From: Rhizobium sp. P32RR-XVIII
GTDB taxonomy: Bacteria; Pseudomonadota; Alphaproteobacteria; Rhizobiales; Rhizobiaceae
Reading direction: 5' to 3'
Assembly: GCF_012641395.1 (NCBI RefSeq)
Contig: NZ_JABAIH010000001.1
Span: forward strand, 310,001-374,000
DNA length: 64,000 bases
Part shown: positions 49,453-57,835 of the stretch, in pieces
How the letters are laid out: each line of letters opens with the position of its first letter
Position numbering within the stretch: the first letter of the stretch is position 1
Position numbers and translations under genes: made by a program
The notes under the pieces: generated by a model
What the model was told of the DNA's origin: nothing
What the model saw: the letters and a program-made list of their open reading frames with translations, nothing else
The model's database searches: none

Positions 49453-50313
49453 TTAGTCGCGCAGCAGCTCGTTGATCCCGGTCTTGGAGCGCGTCTGCTC
49501 GTCAACGCGCTTGACGATGACGGCGCAGTAGAGATGCGGAGCCGGCTCGCCGTTCGCCATCGTCTTGTTGCCGCTCGGCATAGAACCTGCGACGACGACC
49601 GAATAGGGCGGCACTTCGCCATACATGACTTCGCCGGTGGCGCGATCGACGATCTTGGTCGACTTGCCGATATAGACGCCCATGCCAAGCACCGACCCCT
49701 CGCGGATGATGCAGCCTTCGACGACTTCCGAGCGGGCGCCAATGAAGCAGTTGTCCTCGATGATCGTCGGCCCGGCCTGCATCGGTTCCAGTACGCCGCC
49801 GATGCCGACGCCGCCGGAAAGATGCACATGTTTGCCGATCTGCGCGCAGGAACCGACGGTCGCCCAGGTATCGACCATAGTGCCTTCCCCGACGTAGGCT
49901 CCGAGGTTGACGAAGGACGGCATCAACACGACGTTCCTGGCAATATAGGCCGAGCGGCGAACCACGCAGTTCGGCACGGCGCGGAACCCAGCGTCACGAT
50001 ACTGGTTCTCGCCCCATCCTTCGAACTTGGAGGGGACCTTGTCCCACCATGTGGAATTGCCCGAGCCGCCCTTGACGACTTCCATGTCGTTAAGGCGGAA
50101 GGAGAGCAACACGGCTTTCTTGAGCCACTGGTTGACCGTCCAGGTGCCGTCTGTGCTGCGCTCGGCCACGCGTGCCTTGCCGCCATCGAGAAGGTCAAGC
50201 GCGGTTTCGACTGCATCGCGAACTTCGCCTTTCGTCGACGTGTTCACGCTATCGCGGTTGTCGAAGGCGGCTTCGATGGTCTTTTCGAGGGAGGAAAGGT
50301 CGGTGGCGCTCAT
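49453..50313 (-). CDS. dapD: Tetrahydrodipicolinate N-succinyltransferase
   Basis: Uses succinyl-CoA to acylate tetrahydrodipicolinate in the lysine/diaminopimelate pathway. The left-handed beta-helix is seen in the hexapeptide turns across about 120-240, including [38 protein letters not shown] and [13 protein letters not shown]. It has 286 residues. It is divergent from the LOG gene, with a 189-base gap holding an inverted-repeat element. The product feeds both protein and peptidoglycan synthesis. Confidence 0.96.
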   Translation of the reverse strand: MSATDLSSLEKTIEAAFDNRDSVNTSTKGEVRDAVETALDLLDGGKARVAERSTDGTWTVNQWLKKAVLLSFRLNDMEVVKGGSGNSTWWDKVPSKFEGWGENQYRDAGFRAVPNCVVRRSAYIARNVVLMPSFVNLGAYVGEGTMVDTWATVGSCAQIGKHVHLSGGVGIGGVLEPMQAGPTIIEDNCFIGARSEVVEGCIIREGSVLGMGVYIGKSTKIVDRATGEVMYGEVPPYSVVVAGSMPSGNKTMANGEPAPHLYCAVIVKRVDEQTRSKTGINELLRD

Positions 50314-50382
50314 GGGAAATCCTTAAACTTCGAACTCTATCGTGAAGACGACAAAGTCTCCGGGAAATGTGATCGGCTGGAC

Positions 50383-50459
50383 GCGATCTGCTCTATCGCA
50401 TGAGCGGCTAAAATGGAATGATTTTTCGAATTAGATCGCTTCTGGATTCAAGGCGATAG
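50383..50459. repeat. Interlocked inverted repeats between dapD and LOG gene
   Basis: Four related 7-mers occur in 77 bases: GCGATCT (50383), CTATCGC (50393), AGATCGC (50433) and GCGATAG (50453). The first pairs with the third and the second with the fourth, so the arms interlock. Alternatively the first two and the last two form local 5-bp hairpins. It may be a decayed rhizobial intergenic palindromic element or a regulatory site. Confidence 0.5.
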
Positions 50460-50502
50460 ACATACCGGCAAAGTTGCTGGCAGACACCGAAGGGCATTTG
50501 GA

Positions 50503-51369
50503 ATGACAAGAGGAAAGAACGGCAGGCTGAGGCGCAAGAACGGAGTCTGGGCTCCGCTGAAGTCGAGCGAGATCGACAGGGAACGCGCACTCGCCGTGCC
50601 GAAGACACCGCAAACGCTCTCGCCGTCCTATCGCCTCGCCTATGCCGATGATGACTTTCTCTGCCGCGAGGAACTGCGGCCGATCCGCCTCCAGCTCGAG
50701 CTGCTGAAAGTGGAGATGATTCTGACGGAACGGGACATCAAGTCCACCGTCGTCATGTTTGGCGGCGCGCGCATTCCCGCACCAGGCCAGAGTGCATGGG
50801 CTGCCCGCAACGAGGTGCAGCGCGAAAACCTGGAGGCAGCATCCGTCTATTACGACGAGGCGCGCAAATTTGCCCGACTCTGCTCAAGATATTCGGCCGG
50901 CTTCGATTTTCATGAATATGTGATCGTCACCGGCGGTGGTCCGGGCGTCATGGAGGCTGGCAACCGCGGCGCGGCCGACGAGGGAGCGCCCTCGATCGGT
51001 CTCAACATCGTTTTGCCGCACGAGCAGGCGCCGAATCCCTATGTCACGCCGGAACTCAGCTTCAACTTCCACTATTTCGCGATTCGAAAGATGCATTTCA
51101 TGGTGCGCGCCAAGGCCATTGCGGTCTTTCCGGGCGGTTTCGGCACCCTCGACGAATTCTTCGAATGCCTGACATTGATCCAGACCGGACGCATGGAGAA
51201 GATGCCGCTGATCCTTTTCGGTGAAAAGTTCTGGCGGAGCGTCATCAACTTCGATGCGCTTGCGGAATTCGGAACGATCGCACCCGATGACGTGAAGCTG
51301 ATCAGCTTCGCCGATACCGCGGATGCCGCCTGGAAGATCATCGAGGACTTCTACGAGCACCAGGAATAG
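50503..51369 (+). CDS. LOG-family protein (TIGR00730-like, formerly 'lysine decarboxylase')
   Basis: A 288-residue Rossmann-type protein. The motif PGGFGTLDEFFE near residue 205 is the PGGxGTxxE signature of cytokinin-activating phosphoribohydrolases of the LOG family. The N-terminal approximately 70 residues are extra compared with small LOG proteins and resemble the larger bacterial subgroup. Family chemistry is release of ribose-5-phosphate from nucleotides; old annotation as lysine decarboxylase is not supported. Proximity to dapD is a coincidence of the old name. Confidence 0.85.
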   Translation: MTRGKNGRLRRKNGVWAPLKSSEIDRERALAVPKTPQTLSPSYRLAYADDDFLCREELRPIRLQLELLKVEMILTERDIKSTVVMFGGARIPAPGQSAWAARNEVQRENLEAASVYYDEARKFARLCSRYSAGFDFHEYVIVTGGGPGVMEAGNRGAADEGAPSIGLNIVLPHEQAPNPYVTPELSFNFHYFAIRKMHFMVRAKAIAVFPGGFGTLDEFFECLTLIQTGRMEKMPLILFGEKFWRSVINFDALAEFGTIAPDDVKLISFADTADAAWKIIEDFYEHQE

Positions 51370-51373
51370 AAAG

Positions 51374-51394
51374 CCCGCCACGGCCGGCGGCGGG
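51374..51394. terminator. Possible GC-rich hairpin between LOG and EF-hand genes
   Basis: CCCGCC and GGCGGG enclose nine bases that contain GGCC. It begins five bases after the LOG gene stop and precedes the convergent EF-hand stop. There is no T-run, so termination is uncertain. Confidence 0.4.
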
Positions 51395-51416
51395 TCTCAT
51401 ATTCGTAAGTAATCGC

Positions 51417-52061
51417 TTACAGGAATGGCCGATCGGGCATGTCGTCGATCGAGATGACGCCGTCCTTGCTGCGGTCCATGCGGGTGAAGAACACTTCGAA
51501 GGCGGCCTCGGCTTCCTGTTGGGAAATCTGGCCGTTCTCGTCCGTGTCCACTCGGCGCATCATCGAGGCGAACATCATCATGCCGCCCTCGCGCATCCCC
51601 AGAGGGCGATCGCCGCGGCCCCGATCGCCGTCGCCGCGGCCGCGATCACCGTCAGCGCGCTTCTGAACCTTCGGTTGGTCGCCGTTGTCGCCCGCCTGCG
51701 GAGCGTTGGCGCCCATCTGGTCAGCCGGCGCCTTGCCGTCCTTCATCTGGGCTTGATGATACTTGCGAATCTCGCCCGGCGTCAGCGACCCGTCGTTGTT
51801 CGTATCGATCGCGGCAAAGACCTTCTCCATGCCGTCCTGGCCTTCCTGCTTGGAAATCTGGCCGTCCTTGTTGGTGTCGAACTGCTTCAACATCCGAACG
51901 AAGGCAATTTCGCGCATTGCTTCGGCGCGCATTCCGTCGCCCATCATCTGGCGTGGCGGCTGGCTTGCCTTGTCGCCGGGCGCCGCAAAACTGGCGCCGG
52001 CTGCAGCACCGACGATCATGACGGAGGAAAGTGCGGCCAGTAGCAGATTGTTACGAGACAT
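51417..52061 (-). CDS. Secreted EF-hand calcium-binding protein
   Basis: A 214-residue protein with a signal peptide (about 1-27, LLLAALSSVMIVGAAAGASFA). Four EF-hand loops are visible: DTNKDGQISKQE, DTNNDGSLTPGE, DTDENGQISQQE and DRSKDGVISIDD, all with the usual 1,3,5,12 ligand pattern. A linker rich in Gly, Asp and Arg with the repeated unit GDRGRGD (about 135-155) separates the pairs. It should bind calcium in the periplasm or outside. Role unknown; rhizobia carry several such proteins. Confidence 0.85.
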   Translation of the reverse strand: MSRNNLLLAALSSVMIVGAAAGASFAAPGDKASQPPRQMMGDGMRAEAMREIAFVRMLKQFDTNKDGQISKQEGQDGMEKVFAAIDTNNDGSLTPGEIRKYHQAQMKDGKAPADQMGANAPQAGDNGDQPKVQKRADGDRGRGDGDRGRGDRPLGMREGGMMMFASMMRRVDTDENGQISQQEAEAAFEVFFTRMDRSKDGVISIDDMPDRPFL

Positions 52062-52171
52062 CGTATTTCTTTTCGGGTTCGCAATCTCGCTGGGATCACG
52101 CTCGAAAAGTAGAGCCGATGCATCAATTTGACCAGATTAAACATCGGTCTGCTGGATGAAATCTTGGTAAT

Positions 52172-52879
52172 CTAGCCGGCGATCTTGTCGAGAAATGCAG
52201 CGAGATCATCGGTGACGAAATCGATGTGATCCTCATCGCCGCTCGTCTTCTCCCACCACTCGACGACGGTTTCCTCAAGATTGTTCGGCACCAGAAGGAC
52301 AGTCTTCATACCGAGTGCCTTGGGGACCACGAGGTTGCGCGGCAGGTCCTCGAACATCGCCGCTTTGCCGGTCTCAACGCGCTTCAGCGCCTTGAACTTG
52401 TCATAGGTTTCCTGGGCCGGCTTCGGCACGAACTCTGCGGCGACGATGTCGAAGATGTCGTCGAAATGCTCGAGGATGCCGAGCGCACCGGCCGCCATCT
52501 CGGCATGCTTGACGCTGCCGTTGGTGAAGATGAACTTCCGGCCAGGCAGGGCCTTGATCGCGGCGCCCAGTTCAGGCTGTGCCGTGAGGCTAGAATAGTC
52601 GATCGCGTGCGCCTTTTCGAGGAAGTCGTTGGGATCGATCCCGTGATGGATCATCAGCCCCTGCAGCGTCGTCCCGTGGTCAAGGTAATATCGCTTTTGC
52701 AGTTTGCGCGCCTCGTCATGCTCCATTTGCAGGAGCGCCGAGACATAGGCCGTCATGTTCTTGTCGATCTGCGCGAAAAGGTTGATGTGGTGCGGATAAA
52801 GCGTGTTGTCGAGGTCGAAGACCCATTCGGTGACATGCGCAAAATCGGCTTTGGTCGGAGTACGATCTATCTTGGTCAT
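52172..52879 (-). CDS. HAD-superfamily pyrimidine 5'-nucleotidase-like hydrolase
   Basis: A 235-residue HAD hydrolase. Motif I is FDLDNTLY near residue 21, motif II is FTNGS, and motif IV falls in AMFEDLPRNL. It resembles the SDT1-type pyrimidine 5'-nucleotidase family. The minus frame is open much further upstream, to 54013, but that extension runs antisense to the Ada gene and codes no domain, so I take ATG 52879. No good ribosome site is seen ahead of it. Divergent from the Ada gene. Confidence 0.85.
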   Translation of the reverse strand: MTKIDRTPTKADFAHVTEWVFDLDNTLYPHHINLFAQIDKNMTAYVSALLQMEHDEARKLQKRYYLDHGTTLQGLMIHHGIDPNDFLEKAHAIDYSSLTAQPELGAAIKALPGRKFIFTNGSVKHAEMAAGALGILEHFDDIFDIVAAEFVPKPAQETYDKFKALKRVETGKAAMFEDLPRNLVVPKALGMKTVLLVPNNLEETVVEWWEKTSGDEDHIDFVTDDLAAFLDKIAG

Positions 52880-52981
52880 GATGGCGTTATGGCATGGCTG
52901 GCCGGTCAATGAAATTGTCGAATTAAAATCGGCGCCCGTTTTCGGGCGGACGGCGTGGCGGCGGGGTGCTAGAAAGGCACA

Positions 52982-54061
52982 ATGCTGTTTGACCTGCCCG
53001 ATGACGATGCGCTTTATGGCGCCCTGATTGCCCGGAGCTCCGATTATGAGGGGCTCGCCTATGCCTGCGTCAAGACGACCGGCGTCTTCTGTCGGCTGAC
53101 CTGCCCGGCGCGCAAGCCGAAGCGGGAAAACACGATCTTCTACGATTCGATTGCGACCTGCATGCAATCCGGCTTCCGGCCGTGCCAGCGCTGCAGGCCG
53201 CTGGAGCAGGCCGGGCGCGAGCCGATCGTCGATGAGCTCTTGAAATCCCTCGACCGCGAGCCGATGGCGCGGTGGACGGAGGAGGATCTCGTCCGCCTCG
53301 GCTACGACCCCTCGACGGTGCGCCGCGCCTTCAAGCGGTCGCTCGGCATGACCTTCCTCGACATCGCCCGCTACCGGCGGCTGGGGCAGGCGGCCAAGCA
53401 GCTGGCGGAAGGTGCTCGCGTGATCGATGCCCAGCTGGAGGCCGGGTATGAATCCGCCAGCAGTTTTCGCGCTGCCTTCCAGCGCATGATCGGCACGGCA
53501 CCGGTGATGGCGCAGCACCGCGAACTGCTCTTCGCCGATTGGTTCGACACGCCGCTCGGGCAGATGGTGGCCGTCGCCGACCGCACGCATCTGCATCTCC
53601 TGGAATTCCACGACCGCAAGGCGCTGCCGAAAGAGCTTGAGGCTCTGCAGCGCAAGACGCGCTCCACCGTCGCCGCGGGGAGAACGCCGGCGATCGACCG
53701 GATCGAGGCGGAGCTCAAGGCCTACTTCGAGGGCCGGTCGACGGAATTTGAAACGCCGCTGGCGCTCGGCTTCGGCACGGCTTTCGAGCGGGAGATCTGG
53801 TCGCGCCTCATGCGCATCCCGCCGGGCGAGACGCGCGCCTATGGGGATATCGCCCGCGACATGGAAAATCCGCAGATCGTGCGCGCAGTCGGCCGGGCCA
53901 ACGGCGCCAACCAGATCGCAATCGTCATTCCCTGCCACCGGCTGATCGGCGCCGACGGCTCGCTGACCGGCTATGGCGGCGGGCTCTGGCGCAAGCAGTG
54001 GCTCCTGAAACACGAAGCGAAGATGCGGGCGCAGCTGCCCGCCATGGAGGAGGCATCATGA
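52982..54061 (+). CDS. ada: Ada-type bifunctional alkylation repair protein and regulator
   Basis: A 359-residue protein with the full Ada layout. The N-terminal zinc domain has four Cys (FCRLTC, and CQRC near 69-72). An AraC helix-turn-helix lies at about 85-170, and the O6-alkylguanine methyltransferase domain ends with the active PCHRLIG near residue 320. Transfer of a methyl group to the first domain would activate the adaptive response. Its stop overlaps the next gene by four bases (ATGA), an unexpected operon partner. Confidence 0.92.
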   Translation: MLFDLPDDDALYGALIARSSDYEGLAYACVKTTGVFCRLTCPARKPKRENTIFYDSIATCMQSGFRPCQRCRPLEQAGREPIVDELLKSLDREPMARWTEEDLVRLGYDPSTVRRAFKRSLGMTFLDIARYRRLGQAAKQLAEGARVIDAQLEAGYESASSFRAAFQRMIGTAPVMAQHRELLFADWFDTPLGQMVAVADRTHLHLLEFHDRKALPKELEALQRKTRSTVAAGRTPAIDRIEAELKAYFEGRSTEFETPLALGFGTAFEREIWSRLMRIPPGETRAYGDIARDMENPQIVRAVGRANGANQIAIVIPCHRLIGADGSLTGYGGGLWRKQWLLKHEAKMRAQLPAMEEAS

Positions 54062-54831
54062 ACCAGGCAGAAAAGGCGAAGGCGTTCGGGGCGCTACACC
54101 GGAAGGGCGATCCTGTCATCCTCTACAACATCTGGGATGCCGGAACGGCGAAGGCCGTGACGGATGCCGGAGCAAAGGCGCTTGCGACCGGCAGTTGGTC
54201 GGTTGCCGCAGCCCAGGGCTATGCCGACGGCGAGAAGATCCCGCTGGAAGCCCTTGTTGCAACGGTGCGCTCGATCACCACCGTCTGCGACTTGCCTCTC
54301 TCGGTTGATTTTGAAGGCGCCTACTCGACCGAGCCCGCAGGAGCCGCCGCCAACGTCGCCAAGCTGATTGACGTCGGCGCCGTCGGCATCAATTTCGAAG
54401 ATCAGGTGGTTGGCGGCAACGGGTTGCATCCGGTCGAGAATCAGGCGGCCCGCATCGGCGCCATTCGCGAGATGGCTGAGGGAAGGGGTATTCCGTTCTT
54501 CATTAATGCCCGCACGGATCTTTTCCTGCGCGAAGGCGACCAGTCGAGGCATGCGGGATTGGTGGACGAAGCAATCGAGCGCGGCAGGGCGTACGCTGCA
54601 GCCGGTGCCAGCGGCTTCTTCGTGCCGTGGCTTATTGATCCAGCGTTGATCGAGAAGATTTGCGGCGCGTCAACCCTACCCGTCAACATCATGATGAGAC
54701 CGGGCGCGCCGGATGTGAGGACGCTCGCAAGACTTGGTGTCAGCCGCGTCAGCTATGGGCCGGGACCCTACAGGATAATGATGGAAAAGCTGAAAGAGGC
54801 CGCGGCAGCGATTTACGCCACCGCGTTGTAG
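54058..54831 (+). CDS. PEP mutase / isocitrate lyase superfamily protein
   Basis: A 257-residue TIM-barrel protein. It has the family blocks YNIWDAGTAKAVTDAGAKA, LSVDFEGAYSTEP (metal Asp/Glu) and INFEDQVVGGNG, with NARTDLFLR further on. It lacks the KKCGH loop that marks true isocitrate lyase, so it is closer to the carboxyvinyl-carboxyphosphonate / methylisocitrate-lyase-like group. Substrate unknown. It is translationally coupled to ada and convergent with argB, just six bases apart. Confidence 0.86.
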   Translation: MNQAEKAKAFGALHRKGDPVILYNIWDAGTAKAVTDAGAKALATGSWSVAAAQGYADGEKIPLEALVATVRSITTVCDLPLSVDFEGAYSTEPAGAAANVAKLIDVGAVGINFEDQVVGGNGLHPVENQAARIGAIREMAEGRGIPFFINARTDLFLREGDQSRHAGLVDEAIERGRAYAAAGASGFFVPWLIDPALIEKICGASTLPVNIMMRPGAPDVRTLARLGVSRVSYGPGPYRIMMEKLKEAAAAIYATAL

Positions 54832-54837
54832 CAGCGA

Positions 54838-55725
54838 TCAAGGCACGATCAGCGTACCCGCACCATGCTCGGTGAAGATTTCGAGCAGCACGGAATGGGC
54901 GGTCTTGCCGTTCAGGATGACGACGCCCTGGACGCCCGCCTTGATGGCTTCGATGCAGGTTTCCACCTTCGGAATCATGCCGCCGGAAATCGTGCCGTCG
55001 GCGATCAGCCCACGCGCTTCGGAGACGGACAGCTCCTTGATCAGGTTGCCCTGCTTGTCGAGCACGCCCGGCACGTCCGTGAGGAAGAGCAGGCGTGTAG
55101 CGTGCAGCGCGCCGGCAATGGCGCCGGCGAAGGTGTCGGCGTTGATGTTGTAGGTCGCGCCGTCGCGGCCGGGAGCGACCGGGGCGATCACCGGGATCAT
55201 CTCTGAACGGGCGAGCAGATCGAGGAGGGTGCGGTCGACTTCGACCACCTCGCCGACAAAGCCGAGATCGAGCACGCGCTCGATGTTGGAATCCGGATCC
55301 TTGACGACTTTGCGCGCCTTTTCGGCAAAGACCATGTTGCCGTCCTTGCCGCAAAGGCCGATCGCCCATTCGCCGGTCTGGTTGATAAGAGCCACGATTT
55401 CCTTGTTGATCGAACCGGCAAGGACCATTTCGACGATTTCAACCGTCTTGGCGTCCGTCACCCGAAGGCCGCCCTCGAACTTGGATTCGATGCCCATCTT
55501 CGTCAGCATCGCGCCGATCTGCGGACCGCCGCCGTGGACGACGATCGGGTTGACGCCGGATTGTTTCAAAAGGGCGATATCGCTGGCAAAAGCCTTGCCG
55601 AGCTCGGGATTGCCCATGGCATGGCCACCATATTTTACGACGATGGTCTTGTTCTCGTAACGCTGCATGAAAGGCAGCGCCTGTGCGAGAAGGCGTGCTT
55701 GGGTTTCGCTTTCGGACTGACTCAT
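54838..55725 (-). CDS. argB: Acetylglutamate kinase
   Basis: Second step of arginine synthesis, phosphorylating N-acetylglutamate. The N-terminal [10 protein letters not shown] and [16 protein letters not shown] bind ATP and substrate, and a conserved [15 protein letters not shown] follows. It has 295 residues. In this window ornithine from this pathway also feeds OlsB. In many rhizobia argB sits next to engB; here the sigma/anti-sigma/fasciclin module lies between them. Confidence 0.95.
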   Translation of the reverse strand: MSQSESETQARLLAQALPFMQRYENKTIVVKYGGHAMGNPELGKAFASDIALLKQSGVNPIVVHGGGPQIGAMLTKMGIESKFEGGLRVTDAKTVEIVEMVLAGSINKEIVALINQTGEWAIGLCGKDGNMVFAEKARKVVKDPDSNIERVLDLGFVGEVVEVDRTLLDLLARSEMIPVIAPVAPGRDGATYNINADTFAGAIAGALHATRLLFLTDVPGVLDKQGNLIKELSVSEARGLIADGTISGGMIPKVETCIEAIKAGVQGVVILNGKTAHSVLLEIFTEHGAGTLIVP

Positions 55726-55769
55726 GGCATACCCCGCAGAATGGATCGCGGCCTTTTATCTCAAGTTTT

Positions 55770-55797
55770 TGACAGAGGGAATAATGCGCTCCGTATT
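55770..55797 (+). promoter_or_regulatory. Candidate ECF promoter for the sigma factor gene
   Basis: TGACAG (55770-55775), 16 bases, CGTATT (55792-55797), 73 bases before the ATG at 55870. The same frame of bases, TGAxAx-16-CGTAxx, recurs ahead of the fasciclin gene at 57142, suggesting autoregulation. Two sites only; not tested. Confidence 0.4.
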
Positions 55798-55869
55798 AGT
55801 TGCTATCCCCTTGTCAATTTGAACAGCGCGCCTTTATTTAGAACAGTGTAAAGTAGATGGACTGCGGGT

Positions 55870-56409
55870 ATGACGAGCGATGGAATCGGAGAACTGATTG
55901 CTCGCGTGGCCATGGCTGACCGGAAGGCTTTCAGGGACCTCTACAACGAGACGAGCCCGAAACTCTTCTCAATATGTCTGCGTATCTTGAAGGATCGCGT
56001 GGAAGCCGAGGAAGCATTGCAGGAGGTCTATGTAAAGATCTGGCAGCGCTCCAAAGGGTTCGTTGCCGGTCAAGGCGCTCCGTCTTCTTGGCTTGCGTCG
56101 ATCGCCCGCAACCAGGCGATCGACACCCTGAGGGCGCGAAAGCCAGTCGCCGACGAGTTGGACACCGAGTATGACCTTCCCGATTCCGGCCTCGACCCCG
56201 AAAAGCAGGCCGTCTTATCAGATGAAGGAAGGCGGATTGACACCTGCATGGAAGAGTTGGAAGCTGATCGGGCGGCAGCGGTGAGGAAGGCTTATGTTGA
56301 AGGGCTGAGCTACCAGGAGCTGGCCGATCAGTTTGGCGTTCCCCTGAATACGATGCGCACATGGCTGCGACGCAGCCTTTTGAAACTGAGAGAGTGCATG
56401 GAGCGATGA
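55870..56409 (+). CDS. ECF-type RNA polymerase sigma factor (SigK-like)
   Basis: A 179-residue group IV sigma factor. Region 2 (about 20-88) contains FSICLRILKDRVEAEEALQEVYVKIW, and region 4 (about 120-175) contains the HTH LSYQELADQFGVPLNTMRTWLRRSL. The last four bases overlap the anti-sigma start (ATGA), so the two are made together. Targets probably include the fasciclin gene downstream, which has a matching promoter motif. It was placed in the SigK/RpoE-like group because its partner has the RskA domain. Confidence 0.9.
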   Translation: MTSDGIGELIARVAMADRKAFRDLYNETSPKLFSICLRILKDRVEAEEALQEVYVKIWQRSKGFVAGQGAPSSWLASIARNQAIDTLRARKPVADELDTEYDLPDSGLDPEKQAVLSDEGRRIDTCMEELEADRAAAVRKAYVEGLSYQELADQFGVPLNTMRTWLRRSLLKLRECMER

Positions 56410-57125
56410 CAACGCCGGATCAAAGCAAGGGAGGCCGCTCCCGCGACGAGGTGCTCGCCGGCGAGTACGTGCTTGGTGTTCTCTCCTATCAGGATCGCAG
56501 GGTCGTTGAGGAGCGGATGCGCAGGGACCGGCAGTTTGCCGCGATTGTCAGCCGATGGGAAACGAACCTTTCCGCTTTCGCCGACGAGTATGAAGTGGCC
56601 GCAAGTCCGGGCCGCGAAACATACAAGCAGATCGAGGCGCGGCTGTTCGGCGAATCGGAGCGGTCCTTCTCGCGCGGGCTTTGGAATTCCGCCGCCTTCT
56701 GGCGCTCGTTGACGTTCGCTTCGCTGGTCGTCGCGGTTGGGGCCATTATTTTTGCTTCCGGCACCGTTCAGCCGCCGAAGCGGCCGGCGCCGCTGATTGC
56801 CGAATTGTCGTCCGCCGACAACAGCAAGGTCAATCTGCTTGCTTCCTTTGACAATCAAAGCGGCCTCTTGAGCATCGTCCCTGTTGCTGCCGGCGGGGCT
56901 GACAAGAAGTCCTTGGAGCTCTGGCTGGTGCCGGGAAGCGGCACTCCAAAGTCGCTCGGAGTTTTCCCGCCGGGTGAAAACGGCGAGCTTGCCATTCCCC
57001 CTAATCAGCGCGGCGATCTCGCCGAGGGCGCAACGCTTGCTATCAGTCTAGAACCCTTCGGCGGTTCGCCGACTGGAGCACCGACTGGACCGGTTATCGC
57101 CAGCGGCACGACGCACCGCCGCTGA
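56406..57125 (+). CDS. Anti-sigma K factor (RskA-domain) membrane protein
   Basis: A 239-residue bitopic protein. The N-terminal cytosolic part (about 1-95) would hold the sigma factor (DEVLAGEYVLGVLSYQDRRVVEERM). One membrane helix (about 100-122, RSLTFASLVVAVGAIIFASG) leads to the periplasmic RskA domain with KKSLELWLVPGSGTPKSLGVFPP. Starting at ATG 56406 couples it to the sigma gene. Release of the sigma by proteolysis is family knowledge. The signal is unknown. Confidence 0.88.
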   Translation: MTTPDQSKGGRSRDEVLAGEYVLGVLSYQDRRVVEERMRRDRQFAAIVSRWETNLSAFADEYEVAASPGRETYKQIEARLFGESERSFSRGLWNSAAFWRSLTFASLVVAVGAIIFASGTVQPPKRPAPLIAELSSADNSKVNLLASFDNQSGLLSIVPVAAGGADKKSLELWLVPGSGTPKSLGVFPPGENGELAIPPNQRGDLAEGATLAISLEPFGGSPTGAPTGPVIASGTTHRR

Positions 57126-57141
57126 ACAAGATCGTCTTCCC

Positions 57142-57169
57142 TGAAACTCTTTCTTGATCGTTTCGTACA
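57142..57169 (+). promoter_or_regulatory. Candidate ECF promoter for the fasciclin gene
   Basis: TGAAAC (57142-57147), 16 bases, CGTACA (57164-57169), 63 bases before the ATG at 57233. It shares spacing and core bases with the motif ahead of the sigma gene at 55770. Confidence 0.4.
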
Positions 57170-57232
57170 TCTCGATGTCCGGGAGGGGCGAGGCATTCCG
57201 CACGACCGGCACCGGACGCAAGGAGAACGATC

Positions 57233-57787
57233 ATGATGAAATCAGCTTTGCGCACCACCGCGCTTGCCGCCATGTCTGCAATCGCCTTCACCGCGCAGGC
57301 CGCCACCCCCATGGTGGGCGGCGCTCCCATGTATCCAACGAAGAACATCATCGAAAATGCCGTCAACTCAAAGGATCACACGACCCTGGTTGCGGCGGTC
57401 AAGGCCGGCGGGCTCGTTGGCACGCTTGAAGGAAAAGGCCCCTTCACCGTTTTCGCTCCGACGAACGAAGCCTTCGCAGCCCTGCCGAAGGGCACGGTCG
57501 AGGCGCTGCTGAAGCCGGAAAACAAGAATAAGCTCGTCAAGGTACTGACCTGCCACGTCGTCGCGGCTGACGCGATGGCGAAGACCGTCGAGAAGATGAT
57601 CAAGGACGATGGCGGCGAACACGACATCAAGACAATCGGCGGCTGCGTGCTGAGGGCCAAGGAAAGCAAGGGCTGGATCACGCTGACCGATGAAACCGGC
57701 GGTACGGCCCATGTGACGATTGCCGACGTCAAGCAGTCGAACGGCGTCATCCACGTGATCGACAAGGTGCTTCTGCCGAAGATGTAA
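57233..57787 (+). CDS. Secreted single-domain fasciclin (FAS1) protein
   Basis: A 184-residue protein with a signal peptide (about 1-23, ending AFTAQA-A). One FAS1 domain follows (about 40-182) with GPFTVFAPTNEAFAALP (H1 box) and NGVIHVIDKVLLP (H2 box). AAGGAG lies seven bases before the ATG. FAS1 proteins act in adhesion or surface attachment; in rhizobia a FAS1 protein has been linked to symbiosis. It is the likely output gene of the adjacent sigma/anti-sigma pair and is followed by a terminator. Confidence 0.9.
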   Translation: MMKSALRTTALAAMSAIAFTAQAATPMVGGAPMYPTKNIIENAVNSKDHTTLVAAVKAGGLVGTLEGKGPFTVFAPTNEAFAALPKGTVEALLKPENKNKLVKVLTCHVVAADAMAKTVEKMIKDDGGEHDIKTIGGCVLRAKESKGWITLTDETGGTAHVTIADVKQSNGVIHVIDKVLLPKM

Positions 57788-57808
57788 TTATTTGCAGTCA
57801 GAAGCCGG

Positions 57809-57835
57809 AGAGGCGTCCTTTCGGGCGCCTCTTTT
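57809..57835. terminator. Terminator between fasciclin and engB genes
   Basis: AGAGGCGTCC and GGGCGCCTCT (one G-T pair) enclose TTTC and run into TTTT. It starts 22 bases after the fasciclin stop and abuts the engB stop, so it may serve both strands. Confidence 0.85.

Noticed and set aside
52880..54013. N-terminal extension of the HAD hydrolase to 613 residues
   Set aside because: The extension is antisense to ada, has no domain, and the HAD domain has a natural ATG at 52879.
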